From NCBI RefSeq assembly GCF_007830635.1, contig NZ_VLLA01000015.1, positions 62,001-126,000 of the forward strand: a stretch of 64,000 bases of DNA, given 5' to 3'. Origin of the DNA: Bradyrhizobium huanghuaihaiense. Its GTDB lineage: Bacteria; Pseudomonadota; Alphaproteobacteria; Rhizobiales; Xanthobacteraceae. Below the pieces are notes generated by a model that was not told the DNA's origin, made no database searches, and was given only the letters and a program-made list of their open reading frames with translations. A program made the position numbers and the translations under genes. Positions 37,481 to 45,929 of the stretch are shown piece after piece (positions within the stretch are counted from its first letter, which is position 1; each line of letters starts with the position of its first letter).

Positions 37481-38619
37481 CGGGTACCTCCGCTCGAGGG
37501 CTGACCGGTGGTAGGCGGCCGCTTGGTCGTCAATTCGTTGAGAGGCAGGAAGGGCACGACACCCTGGCCCGAGGGGCCGCCGTCATAGACGAGCTTGTCC
37601 GCGCCACCGAGCACGCGCTCCATCGTCTCGAGATAGATCCGTTCACGCGTCACGTCGGGCGCCTTCTTGTATTCTTCGTAAACCTTCAGGAAGCGCGCGC
37701 TCTGGCCCTTGGCCTCGGCGATCGCCTGCTCCCTGTAGCCTTCGGCGGCCTGCTGGATCTGCGCCGCACGACCGCGGGCCTGCGGCACCACCTGGTTGGC
37801 ATAGGTCTGCGCTTCGTTCTGCAGCTGCTCGAGATTGGCGCGCGCCGCCTGGACGTCGCGGAACGCGTCGATCACCTGCGCGGGCGGGTCGACCTTCTGC
37901 ATCTGCACCTGGGTGACGAGAATGCCGGCGCCGTAGCTGTCGAGCGTCCGCTGGATCAGCTCCTGCACGCCCTGCTCGATCGTGTTGCGAGCGCCGGTCA
38001 GGATCGGCTGGATCTGCGAGCGGCCGATCACCTCGCGCATTGCGCTCTCGGCGACCGCCTTCACGGTGCCTTCGGGGTTCTGGATGTTGAACAGGAAGTC
38101 GCCGACGCCGCCGGCATCGGGCTTGATGCGCCACAGCACGGTGAAGTCGACGTCGACGATGTTCTCGTCGCCGGTGAGCATCAGGCTCTCTTCCGGCACG
38201 TCACGGATGGAGCGGCCGCGCCGCGCCGGATCGTCGATCAGGGTCATGCCGATGGAGGTGGTGTTGACGCGCAGCGCCTTCGGCAGCAGCACGGTCTCGA
38301 TCGGATAGGGCAGATGATAATTCAGGCCGGGGTCCACGGTGCGGACATGTTTGCCGAACCGCAGCACGACACCGCGCTCTTCGGACTGCACGCGGAAGAA
38401 GCCCGACAGCAGCCAGAACGCGATGATGAGCAGGACGATCAGCGTGATGCCGACGCCGGAGAAATAGCCGCCCGGCATGATCTGCTGAAGGCGGTCCTGG
38501 CCGCGCCGGAGAAGATCTTCCAGATCCGGCGGCCTCGGCCCGACCGGTTGCGGGCCTGAGCCCCACGGTCCCTTCGGACCCGAGCCCCATGGGCCACCGC
38601 CCTGATTCTTCCACGGCAT
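37477..38619 (-). CDS. hflK: HflK, SPFH-domain membrane protease regulator
   Basis: Partner of HflC, 380 residues. A Gly/Pro/Trp-rich cytoplasmic N-terminus (about 1-45, repeats of PWGSGPKGP type) precedes a single membrane helix (about 52-74). Then come the SPFH domain (VQSEERGVVLRFGKHV near 78) and a coiled-coil region (about 240-310). Translationally coupled to hflC. Confidence 0.95.
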   Translation of the reverse strand: MPWKNQGGGPWGSGPKGPWGSGPQPVGPRPPDLEDLLRRGQDRLQQIMPGGYFSGVGITLIVLLIIAFWLLSGFFRVQSEERGVVLRFGKHVRTVDPGLNYHLPYPIETVLLPKALRVNTTSIGMTLIDDPARRGRSIRDVPEESLMLTGDENIVDVDFTVLWRIKPDAGGVGDFLFNIQNPEGTVKAVAESAMREVIGRSQIQPILTGARNTIEQGVQELIQRTLDSYGAGILVTQVQMQKVDPPAQVIDAFRDVQAARANLEQLQNEAQTYANQVVPQARGRAAQIQQAAEGYREQAIAEAKGQSARFLKVYEEYKKAPDVTRERIYLETMERVLGGADKLVYDGGPSGQGVVPFLPLNELTTKRPPTTGQPSSGGTR

Positions 38620-38772
38620 TCGACGCTCTCCTCGGCAGGGTTGAATTGCCCCCGCCCGCTTTGTCCGGTCCGGCTTTATAGGGGACAGGCAGGTCCCTTA
38701 CAACGCAGCCTTCGCCACCTTCCGAGCTAAGCCCGAAGGCAGAAAAGTCAATGTTAACATTGGCGAATGCGG

Positions 38773-39285
38773 TTAACGGGGCGACCGCCGACGATATGTC
38801 ACATAGGAGTAGTCGGCGCTGTCGTCGGGGCCGGCAGGATGACGGATGCGCGCCGTCTCATCCCATTCTGCCTTGTCGATGTCGAAATAAGTGTCGCCGT
38901 CGGGCCGCGCATGCACTTCGGTGATTTCGAGGCGATCGGCACGATCGAGCCATTGCCGGAAGATCTCGGCGCCGCCGATCACGGCGATCTCGGTGACTGA
39001 ACGCCGCAGGGCATCGCCAAGCGCAACCGCGCCGGCATCCGCGGCGGATGTCGTGACGATGGCACCAGCGGCGCGATAGGCCGCATCGCGCGTGATGACG
39101 ATGTTGGTGCGGCCCGGCAGTGGACGGCGGGGCAGGGATTCGAAGGTCTTGCGGCCCATGATCACGGGCTTGCCGATCGTGAGCGCCTTGAAGCGCGCCA
39201 TGTCGGACTTCAATCGCCACGGCATCGCATTGCCCGCGCCGATGACGCCGTTTTCCGCGATCGCGACGACGAAGACGATGTCCAT
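38773..39285 (-). CDS. folA: Dihydrofolate reductase
   Basis: Dihydrofolate reductase, 170 residues, the standard length. MDIVFVVAIAENGVIGAGNAMPWRLKSDMARFK at the N-terminus carries the Met20-loop, the catalytic acid being the Asp in KSDM (near 27). GRKTFESLP near 45 and IGGAEIFRQWL near 105 are also characteristic. Start ATG 39285 shares one base with the GNAT stop (TGATG). Acts with ThyA (two genes upstream) in recycling dihydrofolate to tetrahydrofolate. Confidence 0.95.
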   Translation of the reverse strand: MDIVFVVAIAENGVIGAGNAMPWRLKSDMARFKALTIGKPVIMGRKTFESLPRRPLPGRTNIVITRDAAYRAAGAIVTTSAADAGAVALGDALRRSVTEIAVIGGAEIFRQWLDRADRLEITEVHARPDGDTYFDIDKAEWDETARIRHPAGPDDSADYSYVTYRRRSPR

Positions 39286-39770
39286 CAGGCAGAGCTCCCG
39301 GCAAGCTGCGTCAGCGCAGGCCCGGTGACGCGGCACAGCGTCCAATCGTCCATCATGACGGCGCCGAGCGATTTGTAGAACGCGATCGACGGCGCGTTCC
39401 AGTCGAGCACCGCCCATTGCAGGCGCGACCAGCCGTTCTCGACGCACTCCCTGGCAAGATAGACCAGCAGGGCCTTGCCGAGGCCCCTGCCGCGATGCGA
39501 CGGCCGCACATAGAGATCTTCGAGATAGATGCCGTGGCGGCCGCTGAATGTGGAGAAATTGGCGAACCAGACCGCGAAGCCGACCGGCTCGCTGTTCCAC
39601 TCGGCGATCGCGCAATAGAGCTGCGGCCTCTCGCCGAACAGTGCCTCCGCGATGTCAGCCTCGGTTGCCTCGACCTCGTGGGACAGCTTTTCGTATTCGG
39701 CAAGCTCGCGGATGAAAGAGAGAACGAGACCGGCTTCGCCCGGGCGCGCGCGGCGGATGTTGACCGACAT
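39285..39770 (-). CDS. GNAT-family N-acetyltransferase between thyA and folA
   Basis: GNAT acetyltransferase, 161 residues. The acetyl-CoA loop is RGRGLGKALLVYLARE near 91-106 (Q/R-x-x-G-x-G/A), with strand EDLYVRPSHR before it and the C-terminal NAPSIAFYKSLGA. It resembles diamine/thialysine acetyltransferases (SSAT-like, LAEYEKL at residues 23-29). Coupled to folA and 5 bases after thyA, so it is in the folate operon although no folate role is known. Confidence 0.92.
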   Translation of the reverse strand: MSVNIRRARPGEAGLVLSFIRELAEYEKLSHEVEATEADIAEALFGERPQLYCAIAEWNSEPVGFAVWFANFSTFSGRHGIYLEDLYVRPSHRGRGLGKALLVYLARECVENGWSRLQWAVLDWNAPSIAFYKSLGAVMMDDWTLCRVTGPALTQLAGSSA

Positions 39771-39775
39771 CCGCG

Positions 39776-40570
39776 CTAGACCGCGACTTCCGCCTTGATG
39801 TGCGGATGCGGATCATAGCCGACGAGCTCGAAATCCTCGTAGCGGAAGGAGAAGATGTCCTTCACATCAGGGTTGATCCGCATCACCGGCAGCGCGCGTG
39901 GCGCGCGCGTGAGCTGGAGCCGCGCCTGCTCCAAATGGTTGGAGTAGAGATGGGTGTCGCCGAGCGAATGCACGAAGTCGCCGGGCTTCAGGCCGGTGAC
40001 CTGCGCGACCATCATGGTGAGCAGCGCATAGGAGGCGATGTTGAAGGGCACGCCGAGGAAGACGTCGGCCGAGCGCTGATAGAGCTGGCACGACAGCTTG
40101 CCGTTCGCGACGTAGAACTGGAACAGCAGATGGCAAGGCGGCAACGCCATCTTCTCGACGTCGGCCGGATTCCAGGCAGTGACGATCAGCCGGCGGGAGT
40201 CCGGGGTGCGCTTGATCATGTCGATGACATTGGCGATCTGGTCGATGCTGCGCCCGTCGGCTGTGGGCCAGGAGCGCCACTGATGGCCGTAGACCGGGCC
40301 GAGATCGCCATTGGCGTCGGCCCACTCGTCCCAGATGGTGACGCCGTTGTCGCGCAGATATTTGATGTTGGTGTCGCCCTTCAGGAACCACAACAGCTCA
40401 TGCACGATCGCCTTCAGCGGCAGCCGCTTGGTGGTCAGCATCGGGAAGCCGGCCGACAGATTGAAACGCATCTGATGGCCGAACACCGACAACGTGCCGG
40501 TGCCGGTCCGATCGGTCTTCTCGGCGCCGTCTGAAAGAATCCGCTCGAGCAGGTCCTGATATTGGTGCAT
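39776..40570 (-). CDS. thyA: Thymidylate synthase
   Basis: Thymidylate synthase, 264 residues, converting dUMP and methylene-tetrahydrofolate to dTMP and dihydrofolate. The catalytic Cys is in LPPCHLLFQFYV near 146 and the dUMP-binding segment in CQLYQRSADVFLGVPFNIASYALL near 161-184. Head of the thyA-GNAT-folA cluster. Confidence 0.97.
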   Translation of the reverse strand: MHQYQDLLERILSDGAEKTDRTGTGTLSVFGHQMRFNLSAGFPMLTTKRLPLKAIVHELLWFLKGDTNIKYLRDNGVTIWDEWADANGDLGPVYGHQWRSWPTADGRSIDQIANVIDMIKRTPDSRRLIVTAWNPADVEKMALPPCHLLFQFYVANGKLSCQLYQRSADVFLGVPFNIASYALLTMMVAQVTGLKPGDFVHSLGDTHLYSNHLEQARLQLTRAPRALPVMRINPDVKDIFSFRYEDFELVGYDPHPHIKAEVAV

Positions 40571-40689
40571 GTGCGACTGAGCCTTTGGGAGGCGGCGAAC
40601 TTAACGACCGCCCCCGCGCTGCGACAGCAGCGATTCGCTGCTCCCACAGATTATACAAGGAAAAGGTGAGCGTTCCCGCGGCAAACGAC

Positions 40690-40717
40690 AAGGGGCGGAA
40701 CTTGCGTCCCGCCCCTC
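40690..40717 (-). terminator. Candidate terminator after the TTT receptor gene
   Basis: Seven-base GC stem GGGGCGG / CCGCCCC with a short loop, followed on the minus strand by TTGTCGTTTGC. The T-tract is weak, so this is a likely but not strong intrinsic terminator. Confidence 0.5.
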
Positions 40718-40740
40718 GCCTATCGGCTTGAAAGTGCTGA

Positions 40741-41724
40741 TTAAGTTGCCGGCTTGAGCACCGGGGTCCACTTCGCGATCTCGTTCTTGACGAGGGTCGC
40801 CAGAGCCTCGGGCGTCCGGTCCTTGGGCGCCGGGATGACGCTGCCGAGCTCGAGCAGGCGCTTCTTCACGGTCTCGTCGTCGAGCGCCTTGATGGCGGCG
40901 GCGTTCAGGCTCGCAATGATCGCGGGCGAAGTTCCCTTGGGCGCGAACATCGCGTTCCAGGCCTGGGCCTGGAACGCAGGCAGTCCCGCTTCGGTCGTGG
41001 TGGGCACGTTCGGCAGCGACGGATTGCGCTCCGGCGTTGCGATCGCATAGGCCTTGATGGTGCCGGCGTTGATCTGCGGCACGGCATTGACGATCTGGTC
41101 GCACATGTAATCGACCTGCCCCGCCACCAGCGCGTTCATCGCGGGGCCGGTGCCGTTGAAGGGCACGCCGACCGGCTTGACGTCGAGGATGGAGTGCAGG
41201 AGCTCGCAGGAGACGTGCGAGACCGAGCCGACGCCGGCATGCGCCGCGTTCACCTTCTCGGCATTGGCCTTCACGTAAGCCACGAACTCCTTCAGGTCCT
41301 TCGGCGGAAAGTCCTTGCGCGCGAGGATCAGGATCGGTGTGCCCGCGAGCAGCGCGATCGGCTCGAAATCCTTTTCTGGATGATAGGCGAGCTTCGGATA
41401 GAGCGGCACGGACGCCGCATGCGTACCCATATGCCCGGTGATGAGCGTATAGCCGTCATTGGCGGCACGCGCCGCACGCGTGGTCGCGGTGGTGCCGCCG
41501 GCGCCGACCACGTTCTCGATGATGATGCTCTGGCCAAGCGTCTGCGCCATATGTGCGGTGACGATGCGCGAGATGACATCGGTCGGCCCGCCCGCGGCGA
41601 ACGGCACGATCATGGTGATGCTGCGCGTCGGATAGTTTTGCGCCTTCGCAGGTGCAACAAATGCGCAGAGCGATGCGAGCGCGGCGGCACATGCGCCCGT
41701 AGCAAGCGCGCGAAGAGAGGTCAT
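40741..41724 (-). CDS. Tripartite tricarboxylate transporter receptor (Bug/TctC)
   Basis: Periplasmic solute receptor, 327 residues, with a signal peptide ending near PAKA-QNY (residue 29). Family motifs PTRSITMIVPFAAGGPTDVISRI, VENVVGAGGTTATTRAA and VPFNGTGPAMNALVAGQVDYMCD are intact. Start ATG 41724 follows GAGAGG. It is the third gene after tctB and tctA, but an intrinsic terminator at 41748-41776 separates it from tctA. Ligand is likely a carboxylate. Confidence 0.92.
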   Translation of the reverse strand: MTSLRALATGACAAALASLCAFVAPAKAQNYPTRSITMIVPFAAGGPTDVISRIVTAHMAQTLGQSIIIENVVGAGGTTATTRAARAANDGYTLITGHMGTHAASVPLYPKLAYHPEKDFEPIALLAGTPILILARKDFPPKDLKEFVAYVKANAEKVNAAHAGVGSVSHVSCELLHSILDVKPVGVPFNGTGPAMNALVAGQVDYMCDQIVNAVPQINAGTIKAYAIATPERNPSLPNVPTTTEAGLPAFQAQAWNAMFAPKGTSPAIIASLNAAAIKALDDETVKKRLLELGSVIPAPKDRTPEALATLVKNEIAKWTPVLKPAT

Positions 41725-41747
41725 ATCGTTTCCCCGGGACACAAACA

Positions 41748-41776
41748 AAAATGCCGGCCACAAGGGCCGGCATTTT
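41748..41776 (-). terminator. Intrinsic terminator inside the TTT operon
   Basis: Perfect 12-base stem AAAATGCCGGCC / GGCCGGCATTTT with a five-base loop, followed on the minus strand by TTTTTGTTTG (counting the stem end). It also carries a T-run in the opposite direction. Position: 66 bases after the tctA stop and 23 before the receptor start codon. Confidence 0.85.
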
Positions 41777-41842
41777 CATGTCACGAAGACATCACATACG
41801 TCGATTCGACTTCCGAATGCGGCGCGCGGACGCAGGGCGCCG

Positions 41843-43357
41843 CTAGTTCTCCGACTCGGTGAACACCTCGTCGCGCTTGGCACGCAGCGCAGGCAGCACC
41901 GTGAGCAGCAGCAGGCCGAACGAGATCGCGAGCAGCACCGCTGACAACGGACGCGTCAGGAAGACGCTCCAGTCGCCGCGCGAGATCAGCAGCGCACGGC
42001 GCAGGTTCTCTTCCATCAGCGGTCCGAGCACCATGCCGAGCAGCAGCGGGGCCGGCTCGAAATCGTGCTTGATCAGCCAGTAGCCGACGAGCCCGAACAC
42101 GCCGGCGAGGATGACGTCGACGGGCGCGTTGTTCACCGAGTAGATGCCGATCGCACAGAAGATCACGATCGAGGGGAACATCAGCCGGTAAGGCACGCGC
42201 AGCAGGCGGACCCAGATGCCCACGAGCGGCAGGTTGATGATGATCAGCATCAGGTTGCCGATCCACATCGAGGCGATCATGCCCCAGACGAGATCCGGCT
42301 GCTTCTGCATCACCTGCGGACCCGGCACGATGCCGTGGATGGTCATCGCGCCCACCATCAGCGCCATCACCGCATTCGGCGGGATGCCGAGGGTGAGCAG
42401 CGGGATGAAGGAGGTCTGCGCTGCGGCGTTGTTGGCGCTTTCCGGCGCCGCCACGCCTTCGATCGCGCCGCGGCCGAACCGCTTCGGATCCTTCGCGAGC
42501 TTCTTCTCGAGCGTATAGGCCGCAAACGAGGCGATGACGGCGCCACCGCCCGGCAGAATGCCGAGGATCGAGCCGAGCACGGTGCCGCGCAGGATCGGTG
42601 GCGTCGAGTCGACCAGGTCCTTCCTTGTCGGCATCAGGCCGGTGATCTTCTGCTGCACGAGGTCGCGGTTCATCTCGGCGCCGGCGTCGAGATTGCGGAT
42701 GATCTCGGCAAAGCCGAACACACCCATCGCCACCGTCGCAAAGCCGAGACCGTCGGCCAGCTCCGGAATGTTGAAGGCCATGCGCGAGGCGCCGGTCTCG
42801 ATGTCCGAGCCGACCATCGAGAGCAGGAGGCCGAACACGATCATCGCGATCGCCTTCAGCACCGAGCCCTTGGCCAGCACCACCGCGAAGATCAGGCCGA
42901 GCACCATCAGCGAGAAATACTCGGCCGGACCGAACGCCAGCGCCAGCTTTGTCAGCGGCGCGCCGAGCACGGCGATCAAGATAGTTGCGACGCAGCCGGC
43001 GAAGAACGAGCCGATCGCGGCGATCGCCAGCGCCGGGCCGGCACGGCCCTGCTTGGCCATCTGGTGGCCGTCGATGGCGGTGACGACGGATGTCGCCTCA
43101 CCGGGAATGTTGACCAGGATCGACGTGGTCGAGCCGCCATATTGCGCGCCGTAATAGATGCCGGCGAGCATGATCAGCGCGCCGACCGGCGGCAGACCGA
43201 AGGTGATCGGCAGCAGCATTGCGACCGTCGCGATGGTGCCGATACCAGGGAGAACACCGACCAGCGTGCCGACGAGGGCACCGATCAGGCACATCAGCAG
43301 GTTGATGGGAGAGAGCGCGACGGCAAAGCCGTGAGCGAGGTTGGCAAAAATATCCAT
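41843..43357 (-). CDS. tctA: TTT transporter large membrane subunit (TctA)
   Basis: Large permease subunit of the tripartite tricarboxylate transporter, 504 residues, about twelve hydrophobic segments. Conserved GVLPGIGTIATVAMLLPITFGLPP near 34-57 and YYGAQYGGSTTSILVNIPGEATSVVTAIDG near 68-97; the second half holds LGILPGGGAVIASFAAYTLEKK near 269-290. Start ATG 43357 (a GTG precedes it by one codon) is 7 bases after the tctB stop, near GAGGG. Confidence 0.95.
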   Translation of the reverse strand: MDIFANLAHGFAVALSPINLLMCLIGALVGTLVGVLPGIGTIATVAMLLPITFGLPPVGALIMLAGIYYGAQYGGSTTSILVNIPGEATSVVTAIDGHQMAKQGRAGPALAIAAIGSFFAGCVATILIAVLGAPLTKLALAFGPAEYFSLMVLGLIFAVVLAKGSVLKAIAMIVFGLLLSMVGSDIETGASRMAFNIPELADGLGFATVAMGVFGFAEIIRNLDAGAEMNRDLVQQKITGLMPTRKDLVDSTPPILRGTVLGSILGILPGGGAVIASFAAYTLEKKLAKDPKRFGRGAIEGVAAPESANNAAAQTSFIPLLTLGIPPNAVMALMVGAMTIHGIVPGPQVMQKQPDLVWGMIASMWIGNLMLIIINLPLVGIWVRLLRVPYRLMFPSIVIFCAIGIYSVNNAPVDVILAGVFGLVGYWLIKHDFEPAPLLLGMVLGPLMEENLRRALLISRGDWSVFLTRPLSAVLLAISFGLLLLTVLPALRAKRDEVFTESEN

Positions 43358-43364
43358 CACACCC

Positions 43365-44126
43365 TCACTGGATCAGGAAACGCGGAAACATCGGCATCGG
43401 CAGTCCCAGCACGTAAGGGAACAGGATCGCGCAGCCGAGCGTCAGACAGGCGCCGACGATTGCGGCCTCCAGCCAGCGCGTCTCATGCGACCCTGTCGCG
43501 GCGATCATGAAGCTCACGAACGCAGTGACCACGAGCCCGAGCGGCCGGATCGCCAGCGCGAAGAACAGGATCGCGACCATCACGAACAGCGGCCCGCGCC
43601 AGGAATAATGCGCCATCGACGGGCCGTCGGACAGAAGGCCGGTCAGGGCGATGGCGGCGGACAGGGCGACCAGTAGCCCGCCAAACATTCGCGGCGCGGT
43701 GCCCGCGCCGAAGGAGAAGCCGCGCATGCCCTGCAGATCGCTCGACGCCCACAGCGCGAACAGCGCGACCGCCATCAGAATGACGCCGCCGACATAATCC
43801 TGCGCCGACCGGACGGTCATGAACAGCGTGACGATCGCCACCGCAAGGATCGGATAGGAATAGATCAGCGCCAGCAGCACATCGGAGGACGCCTTCTTGG
43901 TCTCACCGCCGGCCGCTCCGATCAGGGCCGCGGGAGCACCGGCGACCAGCGCGGTAGCGTGGCTGATCAGCACGGTGGCCGGGCCGCGTCCGGCACCCCA
44001 GCCGAAGATGGTCCCGATCGACCAGATGAATTCGAAGATCTGCGGCGCTATCGCCAGCAGGCAGAAACCGATCACCACCTTGGTGTTTCGGGTGGCTGTC
44101 GCTGAGTGGCCCATCGTCTCGGCCAT
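43365..44126 (-). CDS. tctB: TTT transporter small membrane subunit (TctB), extended
   Basis: Small permease subunit, 253 residues; typical TctB proteins are about 150-180. The C-terminal 150 residues (from about VGGVILMAVALFALWASSDLQG) match the TctB layout of four helices with a YSWRGPLFV loop. The first 95 residues add two further hydrophobic segments joined by GWGAGRGPATVL and a hydrophilic TKKASSD loop. First gene of the tctB-tctA-receptor operon. Confidence 0.85.
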   Translation of the reverse strand: MAETMGHSATATRNTKVVIGFCLLAIAPQIFEFIWSIGTIFGWGAGRGPATVLISHATALVAGAPAALIGAAGGETKKASSDVLLALIYSYPILAVAIVTLFMTVRSAQDYVGGVILMAVALFALWASSDLQGMRGFSFGAGTAPRMFGGLLVALSAAIALTGLLSDGPSMAHYSWRGPLFVMVAILFFALAIRPLGLVVTAFVSFMIAATGSHETRWLEAAIVGACLTLGCAILFPYVLGLPMPMFPRFLIQ

Positions 44127-44221
44127 GCATGTCTCCTCCGCGACCCGTAAGTCACGAGCACTGTTGTTCTAAATCGGCTGGAAAGGGATCCCCGGGCCGC
44201 AGCACTGCCTAGCGATTTTCA

Positions 44222-44752
44222 TTACACAATGCCAGCAAAACCCAACAGGCCGCCGGCGAGCAAGAGCCAGAGGGGATTGATGCGCGAGACCGATGCGATC
44301 ACCGCAACCATCGCGGTCAGAAGCACTGCAGCAATCGTCCGGTCGGTCGACTGGGCCAGGATCAGGGCACTCGCCGCCATCAATCCGATCGAGAGCGGAA
44401 CCAGTGCAGCCTGGATCAGGGCCGGCCAGCGCGACTGGCTGGGCCGATTGAGGAGACGGCTGACATAATAGGCAACCAGCGCGGTCGGCAGGCACATCGC
44501 CAGCGTCGCCGCGAGCGCACCGGGGATGCCGGCGACGGCATAGCCGATTAACGTCACGATAAGCACGTTCGGACCCGGCGAGAGTTGTGCGATCGCATAG
44601 GCATCGGCGAACTGCTTGTCGGTCATCCAATGATGCACGTCGACCGCGATGCGGTGCATCTCGGGCACCGCCGCGGCGGCGCCGCCGACCGCGAACAGCG
44701 ACATCAGGCCGAAGGTCGAGATCAGTGCCCAGAGCGGGCTCTCGGCGTTCAC
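44222..44752 (-). CDS. chrA: Chromate transporter, second half-size ChrA subunit
   Basis: Half-size CHR-family membrane protein, 176 residues, with about five hydrophobic segments. Family hallmark is FAVGGAAAAVPEMHR near 20-34, and QLSPGPNVLIVTLIGYAVAG near 56-75 (PGPN motif). The ATG overlaps the stop of the first half (ATGA). Pairs of short ChrA proteins act together as heteromers in opposite orientation. Substrate chromate or sulfate is by family only. Confidence 0.87.
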   Translation of the reverse strand: MNAESPLWALISTFGLMSLFAVGGAAAAVPEMHRIAVDVHHWMTDKQFADAYAIAQLSPGPNVLIVTLIGYAVAGIPGALAATLAMCLPTALVAYYVSRLLNRPSQSRWPALIQAALVPLSIGLMAASALILAQSTDRTIAAVLLTAMVAVIASVSRINPLWLLLAGGLLGFAGIV

Positions 44753-45354
44753 GCTGCTACCTTCCGCCGCAGGAGGAAGGTCGCGCCGATGCTCACGGGG
44801 ATCGCGACCAGCAGCACGGCCTGAAGCGGCAGGCGGAGCACGCCGATGGCGAGGAAGACGCCGAGCATCAGGATCAGCGCGACCGCTTCCATCCGCTTCA
44901 GGAGCGGCGTCATCATGCGAAAGACCACGGCGATCAGGAGGCCGACCGCGGCGCAGGAGATGCCTGCGAGGATACGACGCAGCACCTCGAGGTCGCCGAA
45001 GCGGGCGTAGGCGATCGCGAGCACCGTCATGATCAGCGTCGGCGGCAGCAGCAACCCGGCAAAGGCTGCAATTCCACCCGCGATCCCGCGCAGCCGCGCG
45101 CCAAAGACCATCGACAGATTGACGATGTTGGGGCCGGGCAGGAAGTGGCAGAGCGCGAAAGTCTCGTTGAACTCGTCGGCCGTCATCCAGCGGTGCTGCT
45201 CGACGATGGCCCGCCGCGCAAACACCAGGACCCCGCCGAAACCCGCCAGCGACATCCGGGCGAAGGCGACGAAGAGCGCGGTCAGGCTGGGCGGGGCGGC
45301 AGCGCTGGTCGGATGGTCCGGCTCTTGGGCGGCCGGTGCTGAATCGGCGGACAT
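44749..45354 (-). CDS. chrA: Chromate transporter, first half-size ChrA subunit
   Basis: Half-size CHR-family protein, 201 residues. LSLAGFGGVLVFARRAIVEQHRWM near 35-58 and HFLPGPNIVNLSMVFGARLRG near 70-90 are the family motifs. It has a Pro/Ala-rich hydrophilic N-terminus (about 1-22). Coupled to the second half. The pair lies upstream of the tmRNA gene on the opposite strand. Confidence 0.87.
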   Translation of the reverse strand: MSADSAPAAQEPDHPTSAAAPPSLTALFVAFARMSLAGFGGVLVFARRAIVEQHRWMTADEFNETFALCHFLPGPNIVNLSMVFGARLRGIAGGIAAFAGLLLPPTLIMTVLAIAYARFGDLEVLRRILAGISCAAVGLLIAVVFRMMTPLLKRMEAVALILMLGVFLAIGVLRLPLQAVLLVAIPVSIGATFLLRRKVAA

Positions 45355-45482
45355 GTCAGGAGCTTAGAACCGAGGCCGCGGCGCGGCCAAGATCGGATCA
45401 GCCGCCATCCGGAACCTATCCAAAGGGAACCGCACATCGCCGCTCGAAACCTCTGTTTTTTGAAACCTTTGCCCCCTATATT

Positions 45483-45815
45483 GGGGGTGCCGGTTCGCCG
45501 GCTATGGAAATAAACGGTCGTCGCAATAAACCATTCGGACCCGGGGGCGGTACCCGGCGCCTCCACCAAAGCCCACATCGGGCAGGCCCTGAAAGCGGGC
45601 TTTGGCGGGGGCGAAATAGGATCGACGAGGGCGTAAAGGGCGTACTTTTTCCCGGTATTGTTCCGCCGTTATCGGGCTACTGCAATAGTTGCCAACGACA
45701 ACTTTGCTCCGGTTGCTCAGGCTGCGTAACGCAGTTTGAAAGACCACTTTAAAGTCCTAGCGGGTTAAGCTCCGCTAGGCGGGGTTCGGAGGCACCTGGC
45801 AACAGAAGCCTCCAC
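45483..45815 (+). ncRNA. ssrA: Two-piece (circularly permuted) tmRNA
   Basis: tmRNA for rescue of stalled ribosomes, in the alphaproteobacterial permuted form. The acceptor piece comes first: T-arm CCGGG-GGCGGTA-CCCGG at 45541-45557, then CGCCTCC and a genomic ACCA ending at 45568. After a spacer that is removed on processing, the coding piece starts at 45607 with GGGGGCG, which pairs with CGCCTCC to restore the acceptor stem. The tag reading frame is at 45691-45729. A GGAGGC / GCCTCC hairpin near 45788-45813 lies at the 3' end. The exact 5' end (about 45483-45490) is estimated; TATATT at 45477-45482 may be a -10. Confidence 0.93.
45691..45729 (+). other. tmRNA proteolysis tag reading frame
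   Basis: Resume codon GCC followed by codons giving ANDNFAPVAQAA and a TAA stop. The C-terminal Ala-Ala is the ClpX recognition signal, and the ANDN start is the part bound by SspB. SspB is encoded 200 bases downstream. Confidence 0.93.
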
Positions 45816-45929
45816 TTACATTTCATTTCTTCCCGGCGGGGACTCCTGCTGACCCATCAGGCGCGGTACTATCGCGGCTTGGCGAGTCGGACCGGCAGGG
45901 TCCGGCTTGGGGGATGCAACAGGACCACC

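Noticed and set aside
44222..45354. A chrA gene broken by frameshift
   Set aside because: Each half has its own start, complete helices and family motifs, and ATGA coupling; paired short ChrA proteins are a known form.
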